Of a stretch of 64,000 nt of DNA, positions 22,447-31,526 are shown piece after piece. Every line of letters begins with the position of its first letter. The stretch's first letter is position 1. The notes beneath the pieces are model-generated. The model did not search any database, was not told the origin of the DNA, and was given only the letters and a program-made list of their open reading frames with translations. This stretch comes from Pseudomonas nitroreducens NBRC 12694 (lineage in GTDB: Bacteria; Pseudomonadota; Gammaproteobacteria; Pseudomonadales; Pseudomonadaceae). The stretch lies in contig NZ_BDAI01000001.1 of assembly GCF_002091755.1 (NCBI RefSeq), forward strand, positions 186,001-250,000. The letters are read 5' to 3'. Both the position numbers and the translations under genes were made by a program.

Positions 22447-24689
22447 TGTTCGGTTTTCCCCGCTGGCAGCCGGCATTCCAGGCGCAGACCGCCGGAAGGC
22501 GCCGCCACGGCCTCCAGCGTGCCGCCGAAGCCTTCGACGATGCCGCGACTCATGGACAGGCCCAACCCCAGGCCTTCGGGCTTGCTGGTGAAGAACGGCG
22601 TGAACATCTGCTCCAGCGCCGCCGGGCTAGCCCCGGGCCCTTCGTCATCTACCCAGACGCAGAGCTGCCCGTCACTGTCGCGACAGCTGCCAATGCGCAC
22701 ATTCGAGGGCTCGCCGGCGTGGCGCTCGCGGTTGGCCTCGACGGCGTTGCGCAACAGGTTGAGGAATACCTGTTCCAGCAACACGCGGTCGGCGTAGACG
22801 GGCGCCAGATTGTCCGTGAAGGCCTCGCAGATGGCCACCTCCGCACCGGCCGCTTCCCAGGCGCACAAGCCCAACGCAGCACGCGCCACCTGGTTCAGGT
22901 CCAGCGCCTGCATCCGCCGCTGCCCCTTGCGCAGGAAGGCCCGCAGGCGACGGATCACTTCGGAGGCGTGGGCGGTGTGCTCGACGATCTGTGCCAACCC
23001 CTGGGCCACACGCTGAGCAGCATCCGGTTGGCTGTCGAGGGATTTCAGGTAGCGCTGGCTGGCGCTGGCGTAGTTCATCACAGCGGCCAGCGGTTGGTTC
23101 ATCTCATGGGCAATTCCCGAAGCCAGTTCGCCCAGGGTCACCAGGCGCGCGGTATGCGCCAGCTCGTCCTGATGCCGGCGTTGCTGGTTCTCGCGCAGTT
23201 CGCGTTCGGTCATGTCACGGGCCACCAGCGAGTAGTAACACTCGCCGCCTGCCGCGTTGTGCGCCAGCAGGACCAGCGACAACGGCGCGCCATCGCGTCC
23301 GCGCAGGCGTCCTTCGGCGCTCCAGACGCCGCTGCGCCGCGCGCGCTCCCAGCCTTCTCGTTCCAACTGGTCCAGCAGGCCATCGTCCAGCACTTGCGCA
23401 ACGGACGCTGGCAGCGCCTCGCCTTCTAGCCGCAGAGCACGGCACGCCGAGGGGTTGAGGTACGTGACGCGGCCTCCCGGATCGACGAACAGCACCAGGT
23501 CAGTATTGGCCTCGACAACTTCGGCCAGGCGCCGCAAACCTTCCTCGGCCTGAACCCGTGCGGTGATGTCGCGGGACACGCTGACCACTTCCATCACATG
23601 GCCGGTATAGGTTTCGCGAATGGCGCGGCTGGCGGTCTCGAACCACAGGTAGTGGCCGTCGCGGTGGCGCAGGCGATAGGTCAGGGTCACGTAGCCGTCC
23701 TGCACAAGCGCGTCACGCGTACGCTCGGCGACCCGTTGGCGATCCTGTTCGTGCAGCAGCGGCAGCAGTTCCTTGCCGCGCAGCGCTTCCGGCCAGTAGC
23801 CGAGCAACGTCCAGGAGGCCGGCGAGACGTCGAGCAGCCGGCCGTCGAGGGTGCGGCGGGAAATCAAGTCGGTGGTGTTCTCGATGATCTGCCGGTACAG
23901 CCGGCTGGCTCTCGCCGCCTCACGCTGGTCCCGCAGCGACGCGGTAGCCTCGCGACCGTGGACCAGCACCTGCCGCTCACCAGGCATCGGTACGAAGGTC
24001 CAGAGAAACTGCCGGCCTTCACGCTCACCGGTGACCTCGTGCACCGCCCTCCCCTGTTCCAGGCAGGTGCGCAGCAATTGCGCGTGGTTGCTGGGTAGCA
24101 GGTCGCGGGGCTCGCTGCCGGGCAGATCCGCGAGCAACTGACGCAGGGCCTGGTTGCAGTCCACCAGCACGTCTGCCTCGTCCAGCACCAGCGCCGGTTG
24201 TGGATCGGCGCTGAGTAACGGCGCAGTGCGGCGCGCCTGATGAGCGAGGGCAAGCACTTCGCCGAGCAGTTCACCCATCCAGCCGAGCCAGTGCTCGGCG
24301 TCCGCCCCGGAGCTTTCCACCAGCAGCAGCCCCGGCACCGCGTCTCGCAACGGCAGCACCAGCGCCAGCCCCTGGCTCCAGCCGGCGCGTCGCAGGCGGC
24401 CGCTGAGCCAGCACGGCACATCGAGGAGTTCTCCGAGAGGCAAGCGTGCAAGCTTGCCCAGCCCCCCGAGCAGCGCCAGGTCATTGGCCTGCAACGGGTC
24501 ACCACTGCCCGGCGGCAAGCGTGATGCGCCGGCAAGGGCCTCGAAGCTCTGGCTGCGCGGTTGCCATTCGACGTAGAGAGCGCGCTCCACGCCGTCGCGC
24601 TCGAGACAGAGCCGCTGCAGAGCGTCGGTCTGCAAGGCGACCGGTGCCTGCTCGCGCACCAGGCGCACCAGGGTATTCAACTCGGACAT
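22443..24689 (-). CDS. PAS-domain sensor histidine kinase (FixL-like)
   Basis: 748 residues, no convincing transmembrane helix, so cytoplasmic. N-terminal about 250 residues are GAF-like and unassigned. Two or three PAS domains follow (about 150-260, 260-385, 385-505; for example Arg-Leu-Leu-Asp-Val-Ser-Pro-Ala-Ser-Trp-Thr-Leu-Leu-Gly-Tyr). HisKA has Gly-Ile-Ala-His-Glu-Met-Asn-Gln-Pro-Leu-Ala-Ala (His about 530), then the HATPase domain. The Glu-Met-Asn-Gln-Pro type is that of FixL/DctB kinases. No haem-binding FixL His was assigned. Signal unknown; divergence from acyl-CoA genes suggests a fatty-acid or redox signal. Confidence 0.88.
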   Translation of the reverse strand: MSELNTLVRLVREQAPVALQTDALQRLCLERDGVERALYVEWQPRSQSFEALAGASRLPPGSGDPLQANDLALLGGLGKLARLPLGELLDVPCWLSGRLRRAGWSQGLALVLPLRDAVPGLLLVESSGADAEHWLGWMGELLGEVLALAHQARRTAPLLSADPQPALVLDEADVLVDCNQALRQLLADLPGSEPRDLLPSNHAQLLRTCLEQGRAVHEVTGEREGRQFLWTFVPMPGERQVLVHGREATASLRDQREAARASRLYRQIIENTTDLISRRTLDGRLLDVSPASWTLLGYWPEALRGKELLPLLHEQDRQRVAERTRDALVQDGYVTLTYRLRHRDGHYLWFETASRAIRETYTGHVMEVVSVSRDITARVQAEEGLRRLAEVVEANTDLVLFVDPGGRVTYLNPSACRALRLEGEALPASVAQVLDDGLLDQLEREGWERARRSGVWSAEGRLRGRDGAPLSLVLLAHNAAGGECYYSLVARDMTERELRENQQRRHQDELAHTARLVTLGELASGIAHEMNQPLAAVMNYASASQRYLKSLDSQPDAAQRVAQGLAQIVEHTAHASEVIRRLRAFLRKGQRRMQALDLNQVARAALGLCAWEAAGAEVAICEAFTDNLAPVYADRVLLEQVFLNLLRNAVEANRERHAGEPSNVRIGSCRDSDGQLCVWVDDEGPGASPAALEQMFTPFFTSKPEGLGLGLSMSRGIVEGFGGTLEAVAAPSGGLRLECRLPAGKTEQ

Positions 24690-24718
24690 GAAAGTGGCTC
24701 GAAGGCGCTTTGAATGAA

Positions 24719-24736
24719 TATAGTATTTATACCATA
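24719..24736. promoter_or_regulatory. AT-rich near-palindrome in divergent promoter region
   Basis: TATAGTATTTATACCATA, an imperfect 18-base palindrome in an unusually AT-rich patch, 30 bases upstream of the kinase gene and 158 before the acyl-CoA ligase gene. Candidate site for the NarL-type regulator. A -10-like TATAAA follows at 24775-24780. Confidence 0.4.
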
Positions 24737-24893
24737 CACCATAGGTTTAACTTCCATATCCAATTCGACATTGCTATAAAACGCCGCAATGACCGGGCGA
24801 CAGTTTGCCGCACCGGTCACGACCCGGCTGCTGCCAGACGCTCCACGGGTCATAACAGAACAATGAGCTAACAATCAGCCACAGGGTGTCCAC

Positions 24894-26516
24894 ATGTCGA
24901 TCTTCGAACATGGCTTGCCGCGCGCGGCCGTCAACCACATCGCGCTGTCGCCGCTGAGCTTCATCGAACGTACCGCCCACGTTTACCCCGAGCGTACCGC
25001 CATCATCCATGGCAGCCTGCGCCGCACCTGGAAGGAAACCTACCAGCGCTGCCGCCGCCTGGCCTCCGCCCTCGCCGCCCGTGGCATAGGCCGTGGCGAT
25101 ACGGTGGCGGTGATGCTGCCCAACACACCGCAGATGGTCGAGGCGCACTTCGGCGTGCCGATGATCGGCGCGGTCCTCAATACCCTCAACGTGCGCCTGG
25201 ACGCCGAGGCCATCGCCTTCATGCTGCAGCACGGCGAAGCCAAAGTGCTGATCACTGACCGCGAGTTCAGCGACGTCATCCACTCAGCCTTGGGCATGCT
25301 CGATCATCCGCCCCTGGTGGTGGACGTGGACGACCCCGAGTACGGCGAAGGTTATGCCGTCAGCCCGCTGGACTATGAGGCGCTGCTTGCCGAGGGCGAC
25401 CCGGAATTCGCCTGGCAGTGGCCGCAGGACGAATGGGACGCCATCTCCCTCAACTACACCTCCGGCACCACCGGCAACCCCAAAGGCGTGGTCTACCACC
25501 ACCGTGGCGCCTATCTGAATTCGCTGGGCAACCAGATGACCTGGTCCATGGGCCAGCATCCGGTCTACCTCTGGACCCTGCCGATGTTCCACTGCAACGG
25601 CTGGTGCTATCCGTGGACCGTTACAGCGCTGGCCGGCACCCACGTGTGCCTGCGCCGGGTCGATCCGCAGAAGATCCTTACCCTGATCCGCGAACACCAG
25701 GTCACCCATCTGTGCGGCGCGCCCATCGTGCTCAATGCGCTAATCAACATGCCCGCGTCGGCCAAGGCCGCCATCGACCACCCGGTGCACGCCATGGTCG
25801 CCGGTGCGGCTCCGCCGGCCAAGGTGATCGGCGCGGTGGAGGAAATGGGCATCAAGGTCACCCACGTCTACGGCCTGACCGAGGTCTATGGCCCGGTGAC
25901 CGTCTGCGCCTGGCATGAGGAATGGGACGAGCTGTCGCTGGACGAACGCGCCCGCATCAAGTCGCGCCAGGGCGTGCGCTACCCGACCCTGGAAGGCGTG
26001 ATGGTTGCCGACCCCAAGACCCTGGAGCCGGTGCCGCGCGACGGCCTGACCATCGGCGAGATTTTCATGCGCGGCAACACCGTGATGAAGGGCTACCTGA
26101 AGAACCCTACTGCCACCGAGGAATCCTTCGCCGGTGGCTGGTTCCATACCGGCGACCTGGCGGTCTGGCACCCGGACGGCTACGTGGAGATTCGCGACCG
26201 CCTCAAGGACATCATCATTTCCGGCGGCGAGAACATCTCCACCATCGAGGTCGAGGGCGTACTCTACCGCCACCCGGCCGTGATGGAAGCCGCCGTGGTG
26301 GCCCGTGCCGACGAACGCTGGGGCGAGACGCCCTGCGCCTTCATCACCCTCAAGGCCGAGCACGCGGCGGTCGAGCCGCAGGACATCATGAGCTTCTGCC
26401 GCGAGCACCTGGCCGGCTTCAAGGTGCCGCGCACCGTGGTCTTCACCGACCTGCCCAAGACCTCGACCGGGAAGATCCAGAAGTTCGTCCTGCGCGACTG
26501 GGCCAACGCCCTCTGA
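24894..26516 (+). CDS. acyl-CoA synthetase (AlkK/DmdB-like)
   Basis: 540 residues, ANL family. P-loop Tyr-Thr-Ser-Gly-Thr-Thr-Gly-Asn-Pro-Lys-Gly (about 184-194), Gly-Leu-Thr-Glu, Gly-Asp-Leu-Ala, and the intact C-terminal catalytic Lys in Lys-Thr-Ser-Thr-Gly-Lys-Ile-Gln-Lys. Length and N-terminal Leu-Ser-Pro-Leu-Ser-Phe-Ile-Glu-Arg fit the medium-chain acyl-CoA ligase / methylmercaptopropionate-CoA ligase group. It forms an acyl-CoA from a free acid with ATP. A dehydrogenase of matching type follows after a hairpin. Confidence 0.88.
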   Translation: MSIFEHGLPRAAVNHIALSPLSFIERTAHVYPERTAIIHGSLRRTWKETYQRCRRLASALAARGIGRGDTVAVMLPNTPQMVEAHFGVPMIGAVLNTLNVRLDAEAIAFMLQHGEAKVLITDREFSDVIHSALGMLDHPPLVVDVDDPEYGEGYAVSPLDYEALLAEGDPEFAWQWPQDEWDAISLNYTSGTTGNPKGVVYHHRGAYLNSLGNQMTWSMGQHPVYLWTLPMFHCNGWCYPWTVTALAGTHVCLRRVDPQKILTLIREHQVTHLCGAPIVLNALINMPASAKAAIDHPVHAMVAGAAPPAKVIGAVEEMGIKVTHVYGLTEVYGPVTVCAWHEEWDELSLDERARIKSRQGVRYPTLEGVMVADPKTLEPVPRDGLTIGEIFMRGNTVMKGYLKNPTATEESFAGGWFHTGDLAVWHPDGYVEIRDRLKDIIISGGENISTIEVEGVLYRHPAVMEAAVVARADERWGETPCAFITLKAEHAAVEPQDIMSFCREHLAGFKVPRTVVFTDLPKTSTGKIQKFVLRDWANAL

Positions 26517-26539
26517 CCCGACCTTTCGCCTGCCATCGT

Positions 26540-26562
26540 GCGCTCCCCGCTGCGGGGAGCGC
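26540..26562 (+). terminator. intercistronic hairpin
   Basis: GCGCTCCCCG-ctg-CGGGGAGCGC, perfect 10-bp stem between the ligase stop and dehydrogenase start, no T-tract. May stabilise or attenuate the message rather than end it. Confidence 0.5.
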
Positions 26563-26573
26563 TGGAGTCCGCC

Positions 26574-28349
26574 ATGCCTGAGTACAACGCTCCCCTGCGC
26601 GACATGCGCTTCCTGCTCAATGACGTGTTCGATGCCCCAGCTCTCTGGGCACGCCTGCCGGCGCTGGCTGAACGTATCGACGCCGACACCGCCGACGCCA
26701 TCCTCGAGGAGGCGTCGAAGATCACCAGCGGCCTGCTCGCTCCGCTCAACCGCAGTGGTGACGAAGAAGGGGCGCAGTTCGCCGACGGCAACGTGCGCAC
26801 ACCCACCGGCTTCCGCGAGGCCTACGCGACCTACGCCGAAGGCGGCTGGGTCGGGCTGGCGGGCAACCCCGAATACGGCGGCATGGGCATGCCGAAAATG
26901 CTCTCGGTGCAGTTCGAGGAAATGATGTACGGTGCCAACGCCAGCTTCAGCCTCTACTCCACCCTCTCCGCCGGCGCCTGCCTGGCGCTGGATGCCCACG
27001 CCAACGAAGCCCTCAAGAATACCTACCTGCCGAATATGTACGCTGGCGAATGGGCCGGCTCCATGTGCCTGACCGAACCCCATGCCGGCACCGACCTGGG
27101 GCTGATCCGCACCCGCGCCGAACCACAGGCCGACGGCAGCTATCTTGTCAGCGGCACCAAGATCTTCATCACCGGCGGCGAGCAGGACCTCACCGACAAC
27201 ATCATCCACCTGGTGCTGGCCAAGCTGCCCGATGCCCCGGCGGGCTCGCGGGGCATCTCGCTGTTTCTGGTGCCCAAATTCCTGGTGCAGGCCGATGGCT
27301 CGCTGGGCGCGCGCAACGCGGTCTCCTGCGGTTCGATCGAGCACAAGATGGGCATCAAGGCCTCGGCGACCTGCGTGATGAACTTCGATGGCGCCACCGG
27401 TTGGCTGGTCGGCGAGCTGAACAAGGGGCTGGCAGCGATGTTCACCATGATGAACTACGAGCGCCTGTCCATCGGCATCCAGGGTATCGGCTGCGCCGAG
27501 ATGTCCTACCAGAGCGCCGTCGCCTACGCCCGCGAACGTCTACAAAGCCGCGCCGCCACCGGCCCGGTGGCGAAAGACAAGGCCGCCGACCCGATCATCG
27601 TGCACCCCGATGTGCGCCGCATGCTGCTGACCATGAAGGCCCTGACCGAAGGTGGCCGCGCCTTCTCCACCTATGTCGGCCAGCAGCTGGACGTCGCCAA
27701 GTATGCCGAAGACGCTGCCGAACGCGAGTCGGCCCAGTCACTGGTGGCGCTGCTGACTCCTGTCGCCAAGGCCTTCTTCACCGACACCGGACTGGAAAGC
27801 TGCATCCATGGCCAGCAGGTGTTCGGCGGCCACGGCTTCATCCGCGAGTGGGGCCAAGAGCAACTGGTGCGCGATGTGCGCATCGCGCAGATCTACGAAG
27901 GCACCAACGGCATCCAGGCACTCGACCTGCTGGGCCGCAAGGTGCTTGCCGATGGCGGCCAGGCACTGGCGCTGTTCGCCGGAGAGATCCGCGCTTTCGC
28001 CGATGCCGCCGACGGCGCCGCCATGGGCTCCTTCACCGCCCCACTACTGGATGCCCTGGACCTGCTGGAGTCCGTCACTCGCCAGTTGCGCGAGCGCGCC
28101 GCCAGCCAGCCGCAGGAGATCGGCGCGGCCTCGGTGGAATACCTGCACCTGTTCGGCTACACCGCCTACGCCTACCTCTGGGCGCGCATGGCGCAGGCCA
28201 GCCTGGGCCAGGGCGACGGATTCCACAGCGGCAAGCTGGCCACCGCGCGTTTCTACTTCGCCCGCTTGCTACCGCGCATCGAGTCTCTCGCCGGATCCAT
28301 ACGCGCGGGCAGCGATAGCCTGTTCGAGCTGCGCGCCGAGCACTTCTGA
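26574..28349 (+). CDS. acyl-CoA dehydrogenase (DmdC-like, long form)
   Basis: 591 residues, the large acyl-CoA dehydrogenase form with an extra C-terminal helical domain. FAD/substrate blocks: Met-Cys-Leu-Thr-Glu-Pro-His-Ala-Gly-Thr-Asp-Leu-Gly, Lys-Ile-Phe-Ile-Thr-Gly-Gly-Glu, and Tyr-Glu-Gly-Thr-Asn-Gly-Ile-Gln-Ala-Leu-Asp with the catalytic-base Glu region. It introduces the alpha-beta double bond in an acyl-CoA. ATG at 26574 chosen (GGAG upstream). Acts downstream of the adjacent ligase; the FixL/FixJ-type pair is the likely regulator. Confidence 0.9.
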   Translation: MPEYNAPLRDMRFLLNDVFDAPALWARLPALAERIDADTADAILEEASKITSGLLAPLNRSGDEEGAQFADGNVRTPTGFREAYATYAEGGWVGLAGNPEYGGMGMPKMLSVQFEEMMYGANASFSLYSTLSAGACLALDAHANEALKNTYLPNMYAGEWAGSMCLTEPHAGTDLGLIRTRAEPQADGSYLVSGTKIFITGGEQDLTDNIIHLVLAKLPDAPAGSRGISLFLVPKFLVQADGSLGARNAVSCGSIEHKMGIKASATCVMNFDGATGWLVGELNKGLAAMFTMMNYERLSIGIQGIGCAEMSYQSAVAYARERLQSRAATGPVAKDKAADPIIVHPDVRRMLLTMKALTEGGRAFSTYVGQQLDVAKYAEDAAERESAQSLVALLTPVAKAFFTDTGLESCIHGQQVFGGHGFIREWGQEQLVRDVRIAQIYEGTNGIQALDLLGRKVLADGGQALALFAGEIRAFADAADGAAMGSFTAPLLDALDLLESVTRQLRERAASQPQEIGAASVEYLHLFGYTAYAYLWARMAQASLGQGDGFHSGKLATARFYFARLLPRIESLAGSIRAGSDSLFELRAEHF

Positions 28350-28368
28350 ATTTCAGTTGAGCGTGATT

Positions 28369-28403
28369 GCGTGGCCAGTCGCCAATGTTGGCCACGCTTT
28401 TTT
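28369..28403 (+). terminator. rho-independent terminator
   Basis: GCGTGGCCA-N11-TGGCCACGC followed by six T. Perfect 9-bp stem, 20 bases after the dehydrogenase stop. Confidence 0.92.
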
Positions 28404-29049
28404 GATGGCAGGCTTATCGGGCGATGCAGACAGGCTTCACGCGCCGTATCGGTTCAGTATCTGTGGGTCAGCAATGCTGGCGTCCGGAATGGGGCGGTGG
28501 CCATCTCATGGTGCGCAAGCTCAACTTGGTCCCATGATTGGAAAGCCCCCGAATACCCTTCACGAGCAAATTCAGCGACTCCTCGGAGCACAGGTAGCGA
28601 TTTTCGTCCTCGCTCAGACACACCGCACCTTGCTGTAATGAGCGTATCGATGCCGGGTAAGTGCCCGATTTCGGTCATGCTCGATCTTGGCCTTGAAGGG
28701 CTCAAGGAATCGACTGGTGACTTCGTTCGTATAGCCGTGGTCAGGCGGCTCGATGAACAGAGGCAGACCGAAGCTGAATCCCCAATGTCGATCAGGGATT
28801 CTGGTTGCTCGTCGCTCCGACAGAAAATCAAGCATTCGCACAAATGCTCTCGTTGAATCGGCTACGCAACAACGGCAGCAATCAGCCAGAGATAAATATC
28901 AAGCCGGCCTTTGCGAACCACCGCTCCAGGCGAGTTTCCAATCTGCGTCTGGAGGAGTCAGAGTGACCGATTCTGTATACGGTAGTGCGGCCGGCGCGGG
29001 AGATGCGCAATATTCGCCAAGCCCGTGGCATTGGACTGGCGAGGCGGCT
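28404..29049. other. 650-base gap, possible decayed gene
   Basis: No intact gene with a ribosome site. On the minus strand 28841..28614 reads as protein-like (Gly-Phe-Ser-Phe-Gly-Leu-Pro-Leu-Phe-Ile-Glu-Pro-Pro-Asp-His-Gly-Tyr) and stops, while protein-like sequence seems to go on in another frame toward 28454. This would fit a frameshifted remnant, but I cannot name the family. The part 28860-29049 shows nothing clear. Confidence 0.3.
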
Positions 29050-30441
29050 CTATGAGTGTCCTGGAGAGGCCTGCAAGCCTAGGCGCCGCATCCGCCCGAG
29101 GAGCGTCGTTCGGGGAATTCCCAAGCGCTCGGCAGCCAGAGAAAGATTGCCGCGTACGTCGCGTAGAGCCTTAGCAATCAGGTTGCGCTCCTGCTCCGCC
29201 AGCCGTTCGCGCAAGCTTCCGCTGCCGGACGGGCAAGGCTCGCAAGCGGGCACAGCAGGATGATCGACCTCATCGTCGGCAAAGATGATCTCGTCGAGCT
29301 CAGCACCATCCTGGTCGTGCAGCAGCAGGCTGCGGCGAATGACATTCTCCAGCTGACGCACATTGCCCGGCCAGGCGCAGGCCTGCAAGCATGCCAAAGC
29401 GGTGGCGCCCAGGCTGGTGACCTTCGGATTGAGGTTTGGTGCATCACGCCGCACGAAGAGTCGGGCCAGAAGTTCGACATCTCCGGGGCGATCACGCAAA
29501 GGCGGAATGCTCAGGCAGGCAACGTTCAGCCGGTAGTAGAGATCCTCACGCAGGCGTCCCTCGGCAATCGCCTGCCGCGGTGCCTGGTTGCTTGCGGCGA
29601 TCAGGCGAACATCCGCCCGTTGCGCGGTGAGACCGCCCAAGGGAAGGAAGCTGCCGTCCTGCAAGACCCGGAGCAACTTGCTCTGCATGCCCAGCGGCAT
29701 CGAGTTGATCTCATCGAGAAACAGCGTGCCGCCCTCCGCCAGGGCGAACATACCCTTGCGGTTCTCGGCCCCCGTGAAGGCGCCACGGGTGGTGCCGAAC
29801 AATGTGCTCTCCAGCAGGGTTTCCGGGATGGCGGCACAGTTCAGGCTGATCAACGGGCCATTGCGGCGAGGACTGAGGGCATGGGCGCGACGCGCAAAGA
29901 GTTCCTTGCCGGTACCGGTCTCGCCATGTACCAGCAACGGTAGGTCGGTCACGGCGAACACTTCCAGGCGTCGCAATTGCTGCAGCATTCCTGGCGCAAC
30001 GCTGAGGATGGCCGGACCGTCCTCTGCGCCGGCGACCAACGCATCGGCGACCACCTCGCCCACCTCCATCGCGCCGACCAACTCGCCCTGGCGGCCATGC
30101 AGCGGAATGGCCCGGTGACGGTACTGCAACATTTCTCCACCTGCGCCGACATAGGCCTGCACGGTATCGATGGAGGGCTGTCCCTCCGCCAGGCAACGCA
30201 GCAGCGTGCTCTGCTCCGGCTTCAGCCAGGGCACGCTCTGCAGCACATGCATGCCCAGAACCTGCTGCGGGTCTAACCCGTCCAGCGCACCACTCGCCCG
30301 GTTGTAATAGACGTAGTGCCCCGACTGATCGACGACCGTGACCGGTTGTCGCAGTCCATCGAAAATCGGCGCCAGGCAGCGCACGAGCCAGTTCAACTCC
30401 TCACTTCGATTGGAAATCGACGACTTTTCGACACTTCCCAT
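29050..30441 (-). CDS. ddaR: sigma-54-dependent regulator of methylarginine catabolism (DdaR)
   Basis: 463 residues from the ATG at 30441 (AGGGAG upstream; an alternative ATG lies at 30480). N-terminal PAS domain (about 15-115), AAA+ domain with Walker A Gly-Glu-Thr-Gly-Thr-Gly-Lys-Glu, sigma-54 contact loop Gly-Ala-Phe-Thr-Gly-Ala, Walker B Leu-Phe-Leu-Asp-Glu-Ile, and a Fis-type C-terminal helix-turn-helix. It is divergent from ddaH. In P. aeruginosa the equivalent protein (PA1196) activates ddaH in response to methylarginines. The sigma-54 promoter of ddaH at 30591 supports the same here. Confidence 0.85.
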   Translation of the reverse strand: MGSVEKSSISNRSEELNWLVRCLAPIFDGLRQPVTVVDQSGHYVYYNRASGALDGLDPQQVLGMHVLQSVPWLKPEQSTLLRCLAEGQPSIDTVQAYVGAGGEMLQYRHRAIPLHGRQGELVGAMEVGEVVADALVAGAEDGPAILSVAPGMLQQLRRLEVFAVTDLPLLVHGETGTGKELFARRAHALSPRRNGPLISLNCAAIPETLLESTLFGTTRGAFTGAENRKGMFALAEGGTLFLDEINSMPLGMQSKLLRVLQDGSFLPLGGLTAQRADVRLIAASNQAPRQAIAEGRLREDLYYRLNVACLSIPPLRDRPGDVELLARLFVRRDAPNLNPKVTSLGATALACLQACAWPGNVRQLENVIRRSLLLHDQDGAELDEIIFADDEVDHPAVPACEPCPSGSGSLRERLAEQERNLIAKALRDVRGNLSLAAERLGIPRTTLLGRMRRLGLQASPGHS

Positions 30442-30480
30442 GGCCACTCCCTGATTTCCAACGCGTCGATTATTCGACAT
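30420..30480. promoter_or_regulatory. paired repeats, DdaR upstream-activator candidate
   Basis: CGACTTTTCGACA (30421-30433) and CGATTATTCGACA (30468-30480) are near-identical direct repeats 47 bases apart. The second is also palindromic (GTCGA-ttat-TCGAC, 30465-30478). They lie about 110-170 bases upstream of the sigma-54 promoter of ddaH, a usual enhancer distance. One copy lies within the first codons of ddaR. Confidence 0.4.
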
Positions 30481-30590
30481 CTGTCTCAATCTCGCCGCAA
30501 GACGATTCGCCGGTCCTGCTCCCAGTCAAGGGAACGCCAGGAAACACGTTGCGCGATCACCCAGTTCTCCGCCCACGGCGCCTTCCAGAC

Positions 30591-30606
30591 TGGCGCATGA
30601 CTTGCA
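30591..30606 (+). promoter_or_regulatory. sigma-54 promoter of ddaH
   Basis: TGGCGCATGACTTGCA: the -24 GG and -12 GC are spaced as required (consensus TGGCAC-N5-TTGCA), one mismatch. 34 bases before the ddaH ATG. Confidence 0.8.
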
Positions 30607-30640
30607 CCGTCTTCGGCGTACACCCGCAAGAGGATTCACC

Positions 30641-31405
30641 ATGTTCAAGCACATCATTGCCCGCACGCCTGCACGCTCCCTGGTCGACGGGCTGACCTCC
30701 GCCCACCTCGGCAAACCGGACTACGCTGCCGCCCTGGAGCAGCACAATGCCTACATCCGCGCACTGCAGACCTGCGAGGTGGATATCACCCTGCTGCCGC
30801 CGGACGAGAGCTTTCCCGACTCGGTATTCGTCGAGGATCCGGTGCTGTGCACCTCACGCTGCGCCATCATCACTCGCCCAGGCGCCGAATCCCGGCGAGG
30901 CGAGACGCGGATCATCGAAGAGACCATCCAGCGTTTCTATCCCGGCCGCGTCGAACGCATCGAGGCCCCTGGTACCGTGGAAGCGGGCGACATCATGATG
31001 GTCGGCGAGCACTTCTACATTGGCGAGTCGGCGCGGACCAATGCCGAAGGTGCGCGGCAGATGATCGCCATTCTCGAAAAGCATGGCCTCAGCGGCTCGG
31101 TGGTCCGCCTGGAGAAGGTCCTGCACCTGAAGACCGGCCTGGCCTACCTGGAGCACGGCAACCTGCTGGCCGCCGGCGAATTCATCAGCAAGCCGGACTT
31201 CCAGCACCTCAATATCATCGCGATCCCCGAGGAAGAGGCCTACGCGGCCAACTGCATCTGGGTCAACGAGCGGGTGATCATGCCCGCCGGCTATCCACAG
31301 ACCCGGCAGAAGATCGCCGACCTCGGCTACCAGGTCATCGAAGTCGATACATCCGAGTACCGCAAGATCGACGGCGGCGTCAGCTGCATGTCACTGCGCT
31401 TCTGA
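30641..31405 (+). CDS. ddaH: N(omega),N(omega)-dimethylarginine dimethylaminohydrolase
   Basis: 254 residues, same length as the P. aeruginosa enzyme and, from memory, nearly the same sequence. It hydrolyses mono- and asymmetric dimethylarginine to citrulline and methylamine or dimethylamine. The catalytic triad is in place: Glu in Val-Glu-Ala-Gly-Asp, His in His-Leu-Lys-Thr-Gly-Leu, and Cys in the C-terminal Gly-Gly-Val-Ser-Cys-Met-Ser-Leu. Cytoplasmic. Transcribed from a sigma-54 promoter and followed by a permease, forming an uptake-plus-hydrolysis unit. The methylamine released could feed the amine dehydrogenase at the left end of the window. Confidence 0.95.
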   Translation: MFKHIIARTPARSLVDGLTSAHLGKPDYAAALEQHNAYIRALQTCEVDITLLPPDESFPDSVFVEDPVLCTSRCAIITRPGAESRRGETRIIEETIQRFYPGRVERIEAPGTVEAGDIMMVGEHFYIGESARTNAEGARQMIAILEKHGLSGSVVRLEKVLHLKTGLAYLEHGNLLAAGEFISKPDFQHLNIIAIPEEEAYAANCIWVNERVIMPAGYPQTRQKIADLGYQVIEVDTSEYRKIDGGVSCMSLRF

Positions 31406-31414
31406 ACCGCGCCG

Positions 31415-31442
31415 TATCGACGGGCCAAACGGCCCGTCGATA
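31415..31442 (+). terminator. strong intercistronic hairpin
   Basis: TATCGACGGGCC-aaac-GGCCCGTCGATA, perfect 12-bp stem, no T-tract, between ddaH and the permease. Likely lowers permease expression or protects the ddaH message. Confidence 0.6.
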
Positions 31443-31526
31443 TCTGCGAGGGCCCCTCCCTTCGTGGCCGTGAGCGTGTCGGCAAGAGTCGCCACGCGAC
31501 ATCGACAGCTGTTTCGGAGGCGCAAG

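Noticed and set aside
25740..27344. 534-codon open frame on the minus strand
   Set aside because: Antisense shadow of the acyl-CoA ligase and dehydrogenase genes; composition (His, Gly, Val, Ala rich) is typical of frame-complement artefacts.
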